Shown: piece after piece, positions 56,482 to 64,000 of the stretch
Layout of the letters: each line of letters starts with the position of its first letter
How positions within the stretch are numbered: the stretch's first letter is position 1
NCBI GenBank assembly: GCA_024516035.1
Contig: CM044958.1
Location: forward strand, 21,253,568-21,317,567
Source: Bactericera cockerelli
Lineage: Eukaryota > Arthropoda > Insecta > Hemiptera > Triozidae
Direction of reading: 5' to 3'
DNA: 64,000 nt
Position numbers and translations under genes: made by a program
Notes under the pieces: generated by a model
The model's database searches: none
What the model saw: only the letters and a program-made list of their open reading frames with translations
Told to the model about the DNA's origin: nothing

Positions 56482-59400
56482 GATCTGAGTCAGATAGTGG
56501 CTCAAGCAGCAACCACAGTGAAAGTCCTTCTGGGAGTCCTGCCCAGGCCATATCACCATCCCACAGCCCAGGCATGGCATCTACCCATTCCAGATCTTCC
56601 CTCAGTCCATCTCATCTTCCCAAAACACCTCGTGCTGAGTCAAGAAGTCAAAGCCCTCAGAGCAGAGGTAGCTCTCCACAGAAAAGTCCATCACGAAGTC
56701 CTGGAACTAACAGAAGTGTTTCAGGATCACCAAGAAGTGTTGAATCACCACAACCTGGACAATCACACGAGAGGAGTCCGTCAGGATCTCCCAATAGAAG
56801 TAGAAGTGGCTCTCCTCAGGCTAACAGGAGTGTGACAGGAAGTCCCAAATCTAATAGAAGCCGGTATGAATACTTCTTTAATAAAACTCAAATCTGATAT
56901 TAGTGTTTCACAAATAATTATTTTTTTCTACAAAATATGATTGAGCTCTGATATTAAAGAAAAACCAAAAATTTGTACAAAAAAATTGTAAAAATAAGGT
57001 CTACGACTTGCCAATACAGAATTTCTAGTTGAATCTCAAAATTGCCAAGATTTTACTATGTGAACCAATCGCGAATAAGTATCATGTACATACTTGGCAG
57101 TGTATTTTACCATATACCTAAATTAAATTTGGTTAAATAGTTTTGGATATACAAGTGATTTAGTATCATATCTCAAAATTGCCAAGTGTTTACAATGTGA
57201 ACCAATCACGAGGAAGTATTGTGTCCTTAATTGGCATTGTATTTGTTTTTCTCACAGGTCTGGTTCTCCTAACAGAAGTCGTTCAGGGTCACCCAAAGCA
57301 GCTCGCAGTGGATCTGCATCACCTACAACTAACCATAGCCAAACTGGATCACCCAGATCAGTAAGATCTAATAAAAGTGGTTCTGGATCACCAAAAACAA
57401 ATAGAAGTCGTTCTGGAACACCTAAATCAGCCAGGAGTCGTTCAGGATCACCTAAATCAGCTAGAGGTCGTTCTGGGACTCCTAAGTCAGCTAGAAGCCA
57501 TTCTGGGAGTCCTAAATCAGGCAGGAGCCGTTCTGGAACCCCAAAATCAATCAGATCTAATAGAAGTGGTTCTGGATCACCTAAAACGAATAGAAGTGGT
57601 TCTGGGTCACCTAAAACAAATAGAAGTCGGTCTGCATCACCTTCATCAGCTAGGAGCAGATCTGGAACTCCTAAATCAGCCAGAAGTGGCTCTGGTTCAC
57701 CCAGAAATAGGAGTCGGTCTGGCAGTGCTAAATCCAATAGGAGTGGATCAGGATCACCTAGGCGATCCAGATCTAAAAGTGGATCAGCAAGAGGTTCCAG
57801 GTCTAGAAGTGGATCAGCTAGAAAGTCTAGATCTTCTTCAAGAGAATCAGGATCTGCAGTGTAAGTTTTTTTTTTTGATTAATACAATTAGTAATAATAT
57901 CTACATGTGAAAATTTACAAGCTTTGTTAGGTCAAAAACGTGAAAAGTATGAAAAAAAAGTCGAAAATTCGAACCTTCTGGTTAGTATTTCGAGAGGGGT
58001 ACGTCAGAGTACGGCCTAAAATGGCTTAAATGAAAGTTTGTTTTGTCTTCTGTGTTATTTAGTAATAGAAAAAATGTAGGTCGTCACGATATATTTCAAG
58101 TTCCAGGGCAAAAACTGGCTTAAAATCGGACTTTTAATCAAGGCTTTATTTCATCTGACATTGCTTGTGTCTTCTAATTCCAGAGTAAAGAGAAAGCGCA
58201 ATGTTCTGAGTGATGACAGTGGAAGTGGCTCTGATAGGGGGACACAAAAAAAGAAAACCAAAGCAAACGTTGTGTCAGATAGCGAAGCTAGTGATGATGG
58301 TGAACCTAAAGAAAAAGGTAAGGCTCACTTTTCAAAGAGGTGAAGCTTTCTTAACTTAACACACACCGTTAAAGATTTCTTTACTTTCTATTACCTATAA
58401 GGTATAGCTATACCTATAAGTATTGTTTTCGGTCGGTTTTTTTTTCGAAATTGAGCTGATAACATTTTTGGACGAATTAGACTCTCCAGATTCCAAAAAG
58501 CGATTTTTATCAAATGGTCTGTGTGTGTCGTAGAGCGATGAAATTTGGCATGTACCTGCAGGACGTTAAAAGTACGGACCCAGAACAATTTCATGAAAAT
58601 CGGCTACTTTGTTTTTTTCGTTATAATTATCTTGAGAAACAATAAAAATTAAAATATCCCGTAAACTATTAAGAGTTATAGAAAAAATAATAGAATATAA
58701 TCGTTTTTTTACACCCACTTTACATACTTTGAACTTGAATTTCCGACATGTTTGAATTTCCGACTTCGCACATCGCACCGGTATACGCGGGGTTCAATCC
58801 CACCACCCTACAATATTTTTGTTTTTCCTAAATATTTTTTAGTGTGGTTTTTTATTTATTTTAGTTGAAAAAAATCTTTTTGCAGTCTGATTAATTTTTC
58901 GAAAATTTTATTTAAAAAAAAACCTGCTTAAGTTTTGGGTACCTAATAGAAAGTCGTGTAATGTTCAGTTCACACACGTTTGTTTGTTTGTTTTTGTTTT
59001 TTTTTTTTTTTTTTGACAGCCGAACTCCAGGTTACAAGTCCACCCCCTTATCGATCAAGCAACTGAGGTCGGCAATAAGACTAATAAGTGTCTGTTATTA
59101 TTATTATTATTATTGTAGTGGACGCGGAAGCACTGTTCGGAGACGCCTCAGACATCAGCACAGATGAGGAGGAGGGCAAACTCCAGGTGGTGGAGGACGC
59201 GAGGAGTGAAAGGGGCAGTGAAGAGGAGGAGGGAGGGGACAAGGAGAACCGAGCAGAGGTCAGTTCTCTTTCATCCGTGCTAAAGTAACCATGGGCGTTA
59301 GTGTTTTGTTCTTCAGAATATTTCTTATCTTTTTATTCTTCTTCTTTCTTTCCTTTACTGAATAGTGGTTGAGTGGAAGAACTCACATGTGAGAACCCTG

Positions 59401-62400
59401 CCAATTTAAAAAAAGTTCCTGTGCTACGAGATGTGGTTGAGTGGAAAAGCTCACATGTGAGAACTCTGCCACTTTAAGATAAGTTCCTGTGCTACGAGAT
59501 GAGGTTGAGTGGAAGAGCTCACATGTGAGAACCGTGCCACTTTAAAATAAGTTCCTGTGCTACGAGATGAAGTTGAGTGGAAGAGCTCACATGTAAGAAC
59601 CCTGCCACTTTAAAGAAAGCCAAAAAAAAAAACAAGAGTATGTTTTGAACACTTGATGTTCTTTTGATACTCTCATAGCTTGGGATCAAATGTCCTCAGT
59701 AGTTAGCATATTTGTGTTAACCACTTCTGTGATGCCACAATTACTCAAACTCACACTGCTGAACTTTTCCCCAACTTGGGACTCGAACCATCGACCTCAG
59801 GTTACAAATACCCGACCTTATCAAACAAACTACTGAGGTCTCTTGCAGCATTCCTATCACAGCATGTAATGACAAATTTTATTTTAATTTCGGGCTTAGG
59901 ACCAGAAGTCTTTTGGGCAAGCATTTCAAACTGAGTAAGATTAATATTGTCTTGCTTTATGTATTGATCCTCATTCCTTCTTGTCTCGAAAATGTTGAGC
60001 CTTGATGGACACGTCATTATTCCTCTGAATCCAAAATAATGAATTTTGAAAAAATAATTGAAAAACAGTTTTTTTTCTACATCCTCTTTGGGAAAGTTCG
60101 ACAATGACTTCATTCAATTTGAAAATTGGCTTTCATGTCTTTGGTATCTCTGTACCAATTTTTGTGTGATTTCCGCAATTTTTTAGCAATATGCAAAAAT
60201 AGTAGCATCAACAAAATAAGGCACATTGATTTAAACATTGGTAGGAAAAAAATATTTGGAAAAAAGGGAAAGAAATCTAATGTTATTAATATTTTTTTTT
60301 TAATGAATATTTATTTAAAGAGAGGTCTGTAACATTCAGAGTCCTTGCCCCTATTAATATTTATCTGGCTCTTGCAGCACGGAGAAGACAAAGACGAAGA
60401 GGAACCCGTGGAGACCCGCATTGATGTTGAGATCCCCAAGATATCATGCGACCTGGGCCGCGAGATGCACTTTGTGAAGCTGCCCAACTTTCTGTCGGTC
60501 GAGACACGCCCGTTCGACCCAGAAACCTATGAGGACGAGATTGATGATGAGGAAACGCTGGACGAGGAGGGAAGAGCCAGGTAACCGAAGAGGTTTCTCT
60601 CATCAACTGAATGTGATTAGGAGGGAAAAGCCAGGTAACCGAAGAGCTGGGTGGAAGAGATTGCCACAGGCAATAACCCCGCCCTTTAGGTAGGACATTT
60701 CTTTCTTTTTTTTCCTTCTTGTATATTTGTTTAATCTTTTTGTTTTTCTTTATATTTCATTGTGTTCTACTGTATATATTTTTTGTTCTAGCTAATAAAG
60801 CTTTTTTTTTTTAAAAAAAAAGAGGTTTCTCTCATCAACTGAATGTGATTAGGAGGGAAGAGTCAGGTAACCGAAGAGGTTTCTCTCATCAACTGAATGT
60901 GATGAGGAGGGAAGAGCCAGGTAACCGAAGAGGTTTCTCTCATCAACTGAATGTTGATGAGAGTTGACTACTAGGTAGTTGACATGTTGTGTCTGTGAAG
61001 ATTTTACACACGTGGGGATTTTTAAAATAAATGTGTGTTTCTGTGTGCAGAATTATAGGACTCTTTCGTTTCTTTTATATCATTTAACCAGTGGCGGATG
61101 ACTGCTCACATGAAAGCATTTTTCCCCTTGAGGTATGAGTGGATCCCGGACATCTAAAATCAGAAAAAAAATAAAAATATGACTGTCAGTCACAAGGAAG
61201 TCTCCATAATTGGTAGTGTATTTTCCATTATCTAAGGCATCTGAGGCAGAACATCTGTCCTTTGATGTTCAGAGCTCAGATAACCATTTTAAGTAATTTG
61301 GAGGTATACTACAAGAGTTGTTTTTGGAAGAATCAATCTTACCAAGACAAGCCAGCCTCAGTGGTGTAACGGTTGCGACTGCTGCCCCCCGTAGTCCACA
61401 GTGAGTATTTTTTCTGCTCTGTACTTGGATGTTTAGGGTCCACTCATACTTCGTGAGTAAAAATGAGTAGCTGCTTTATTGTGAGCAGCGACCAGTGACG
61501 TAATTATGGGCAAAAATAAAATATCGGGATATTGAAGATACGGAAACATCCTATAATTCTGCGCTACCCACTAAAAGTGTCTGTCCCGGTAGCTCAGTGG
61601 TAAAGGCGGCATTCTGTAAATCCAGAGGTTCCACAGGTCGCGAGTTCGAAACCCAGCCGGGACATGACAAGTTATCCTCCCATTTGGGATTTTTACCACC
61701 TAATAATACGTCTTTGGCTTTCTGCTGGAATAATGGGACTTAATAATTCTAATCAGGCAGTATAAATAAGGCGATATTATTTGTATATTGATTTACTTCC
61801 TCAGACTGAAGCTGAAGGTGGAGAACACCATCCGCTGGAGAGACACCTTCAACAAGGAGGGAGACCTGGTGAAGGAGAGCAACGCCCGCCTGGTCAAGTG
61901 GTCCGACGGGAGCCTGTCCATGCACCTGGGAAACGAGATATTCGATGTGTATAAGCAACCACTACAAGTGAGTGAAATTTGAGGCATGGCTTTGTAGTCT
62001 TTACTCTTTTTTTTACGAGGGGAAAAAATTTCCAAGGAAACAGTGAACCCGATACGCAAATAGCAAACAGCAAACAAAACCGAACCCAAAAACAAGGACC
62101 ACGGATTATAAGCACATAGTGATATGTATCTACACCCCCAAGTTCCAGCTATCGATAAAAGCCTTACCAACTATGAGATCTGGAGAATGGGATTTGGCGA
62201 ACCCACTAAAAATAACCCCTCGTTGAACCAAATCTACGAGTATATACACTATAGGATGAACATAAAGTCTCAACCCACTCCTTCTCGAGAAGCACTAGAT
62301 ATATCGACAAGTGGTAAAATACGGGTTTACCACTCTTTTTTTGGGAGATTGATTTTGGGCCCAAAAATCTTCGGCTTTGGCAACCAGCTCATGAATCTTA

Positions 62401-63450
62401 AATGCAATAACCTGTCAAAAACAAGCTAATTTTAAAGTTAATGAAAAGTGAAAGACCCCGATATCCAAAATACACCGACCTCAGTAGCTTGATCGATAAG
62501 GCGGCGAACTTGTAACCTAGAGGTCGGTGGTTCAAGTCCCGGTGTTAGCGTTGATTTAGTAAAGCGAGTTTGAGTAGTTGTGACATCACGAAAATGATCT
62601 ACATAAATATGATAACAACAAACAACATCCAAAATACGCAATGAAAAAAAGAGGACCCTGCTAGATCAAGATGACTACACTACGGTTCTATTATTATTAC
62701 ATCATTGTTTCAAAAGAGAAAACATAAAATCCTTAAAAACACCAACGGTTCTTTGGATGAGAAATGGTCTCTTTCGAAGCACCATTTGTTGTCACACCCA
62801 TTGAGAATTCTGAGCTTCAATCTTTTAAATGTGAAGTTCCTTTCACCTAAATCTTGATCAGACCTTGTAAATGTGAAGTTCCTTTCACCTAAATCTTGAT
62901 CAGACCTTGTAAATGTGAAGTTCCTTTCACCTAAATCTTCATCAGACCTTGTAAATGTGAAGTTCCTTTCACCTAAATCTTGATTAGACCTTGTAAATGT
63001 GAAGTTCCTTTCACCTAAATCTTGATCAGACCTTGTAAATGTGAAGTTCCTTTCACCTAAATCTTGATCAGACTTTGTAAATGTGAAGTTCTTTTCACCT
63101 AAATCTTGATCAGACCTTGTAAATGTGAAGTTCCTTTCACCTAAATCTTTAGCTTAGGTGAAACAGTAACACGAGGAAAAATGTATCAACTGCCACCATT
63201 ACAAATTCTTTTTTTTTTTTGTCTCCTTGTTCAGGGAGACCACAACCACTTGTACATCAGGCAGGGCACGGGTCTACAGGGCCAGGCTGTGTTCCGCACC
63301 AAACTCTCATTCCGACCTCACTCCACCGAATCCTTCACACATCGTAAGATGACCATGTCCCTGGCTGACCGATCCAACAAGACCACCGGGATTAAGATAC
63401 TCGGGCAAGTGGGATTCGATCCTGACGCTAACCGATTCGAGAAGATTAAG
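56482..63450 (+). CDS. LEO1: LEO1, PAF1-complex subunit (3' end outside window)
   Basis: Homologue of LEO1 (Drosophila Atu), a nuclear subunit of the PAF1 complex that accompanies RNA polymerase II and promotes histone modification. Exons: 56482-56863, 57258-57860, 58184-58317, 59119-59258, 60378-60580, 61805-61967, 63235-63450, then beyond the window; phases agree, about 613 codons. The first two exons (about 330 residues) are Ser/Pro/Arg-rich with many SGSPK/SGTPKSA repeats. Then come a basic patch (VKRKR), an acidic stretch with LFGDASDIS, and the conserved LEO1 domain: [73 protein letters not shown] and [10 protein letters not shown]. Known LEO1 N-termini are mainly acidic Ser/Asp/Glu, so the SR-like repeat is unusual. 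The true start codon is unresolved. Confidence 0.92.
59365..59617. repeat. 68-bp minisatellite, nearly 4 copies
   Basis: GGTTGAGTGG-type starts at 59367, 59435, 59503 and 59571, an exact 68-base period, in a LEO1 intron about 100 bases after the exon ending 59258. Confidence 0.85.
59700..59842 (-). mobile_element. tRNA-derived SINE, family 2
   Basis: Reverse copy in a LEO1 intron; B box complement GGACTCGAACC visible. Fragments of the same family occur at about 7735-7805 (-) and 59015-59075 (-). Confidence 0.65.
60561..60965. repeat. 54-bp tandem duplication of a LEO1 exon/intron junction
   Basis: Four units with the splice-donor-like CAGGTAACC at 60581, 60635, 60867 and 60921 (54-base steps apart from an insertion between units 2 and 3 at about 60646-60820). 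The first unit contains the last 20 coding bases of exon 60378-60580 and its donor. Confidence 0.85.
61395..61575 (+). mobile_element. SINE family 1 body fragment
   Basis: Body without the tRNA head (TGCTCTGTACTTGGATGTTT onward) joined to a family 5 head fragment at 61350-61395, a possible SINE-SINE fusion. Confidence 0.55.
61580..61778 (+). mobile_element. tRNA-derived SINE, family 3
   Basis: Plus copy; the head GTCCCGGTAGCTCAGTGGTA still pairs its ends like a tRNA acceptor stem, but the T arm is mismatched and a SINE body follows, so it is not a tRNA gene. It ends about 27 bases before LEO1 exon 61805-61967. Confidence 0.75.
62474..62626 (+). mobile_element. tRNA-derived SINE, family 2, with TSD
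   Basis: Full copy flanked by ATCCAAAATAC at 62463-62473 and 62627-62637. In a LEO1 intron. Confidence 0.8.
62824..63155. repeat. 42-bp minisatellite, 8 copies
   Basis: GTGAAGTTC recurs every 42 bases from 62831 to 63125, nearly identical units, ending about 80 bases before LEO1 exon 63235. Confidence 0.9.
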
Positions 63451-64000
63451 GTAAGAACCTGATTCCCAAGACTTTTGTCTATCAAGAGTTCAATAGATGT
63501 GAGATACCTACTGAGAACAAACAATGACTGGTTCTCCCCAGTACTTCTCTCAAATTGTTTTTTTTATTTTTTTTTTTTAAGCTAACTCTAAGTTAGGAGT
63601 TAACTCGTAAGACTGATGTCTTGAAAACTCGTTTCTACGCATGCGCTCAATTTTTCGAGTTTTGTAAATTCCATTAACGTTTCCATAATTTAAATAAAAT
63701 AAGGTGACGCTAATTTTTAAAACCCAAGAAGCTTTTTTTTGTTTGTTTCGAGAAAAAAAGTTTGTGCTTTTTGAGAACATTAAAAATAAGGTTAGACTGC
63801 TTAAACTCTAATTTCTACATTCCCTTGATTGAATTAGCGTAAATGTGACCCTATTCTGCTTAAACTCACTAATATAAAACTCTGGAACTGTGTTTGTCAA
63901 TCGGAGTTCTTGATCTAATACTTGTAATTACATTTAACCTGTTATATTTTTAATTATTTTATTTTAATTTTTATTTGTGTGTTGCGCGTTGCAACCAAGT

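Noticed and set aside
57252..57737. 161-codon minus-strand open frame rich in Leu/Asp/Gly/Pro
   Set aside because: It is the antisense of the LEO1 SGSPK repeat exon; repeat composition keeps it open.
61582..61664. Possible tRNA gene
   Set aside because: Ends pair like an acceptor stem, but the T arm is mismatched, the anticodon arm is poor and a SINE body follows; many copies share the same body.

Overview
The window is eukaryotic, with spliced genes, GT/AG introns of roughly 0.1 to 3 kb, AT-rich non-coding DNA and a dense load of SINEs, MITEs and minisatellites. The protein repertoire and repeat style suggest an arthropod, probably an insect with a large repeat-rich genome (hemipteran-like). 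The species cannot be fixed from sequence alone.

Layout: (1) 1-12611 (+): 13 exons of MCM8, the MCM-family helicase of homologous recombination. The 5' end lies outside the window, and exon 12 carries a single-base frameshift. (2) 15210-21579 (+): a TCTE1/DRC5-type leucine-rich-repeat protein of the axonemal nexin-dynein regulatory complex, with a long acidic N-terminus. (3) 24026-33212 (+): ENOSF1, an enolase-superfamily sugar-acid dehydratase, complete in 10 exons. (4) 34820-47728 (-): an Xaa-Pro aminopeptidase P with a signal peptide and all five metal ligands, convergent with ENOSF1. Its UGA stop is followed in frame by a 25-codon transmembrane-like extension. (5) 56482 to past 63450 (+): LEO1, a PAF1-complex subunit, with an unusual Ser/Arg/Pro repeat N-terminus. 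Its first exon is uncertain and its 3' end is outside the window. The genes are functionally unrelated neighbours, not an operon.

Between and inside the genes are several SINE families: tRNA-headed ones, a 5S-rRNA-headed one, and one retroelement with a 38-bp VNTR. There are also non-autonomous DNA transposons whose ends and target-site duplications can be read directly (Harbinger-like 129-bp MITEs, pogo-like, hAT-like, piggyBac-like, mini-Helitrons), LINE and Tc1 relics, and at least eight minisatellites. The largest minisatellite, a 2-kb 19-bp array, fills most of one aminopeptidase intron and runs exactly into the splice donor.

The most rewarding items are the candidate UGA readthrough that would add a membrane anchor to aminopeptidase P, the splice-donor-derived 19-bp minisatellite, the shared central domain of 5S-headed and tRNA-headed SINEs, and the VNTR retroelement. 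All splice sites here are read by eye from GT/AG signals, reading frame and remembered family similarity. No alignment or search was run.
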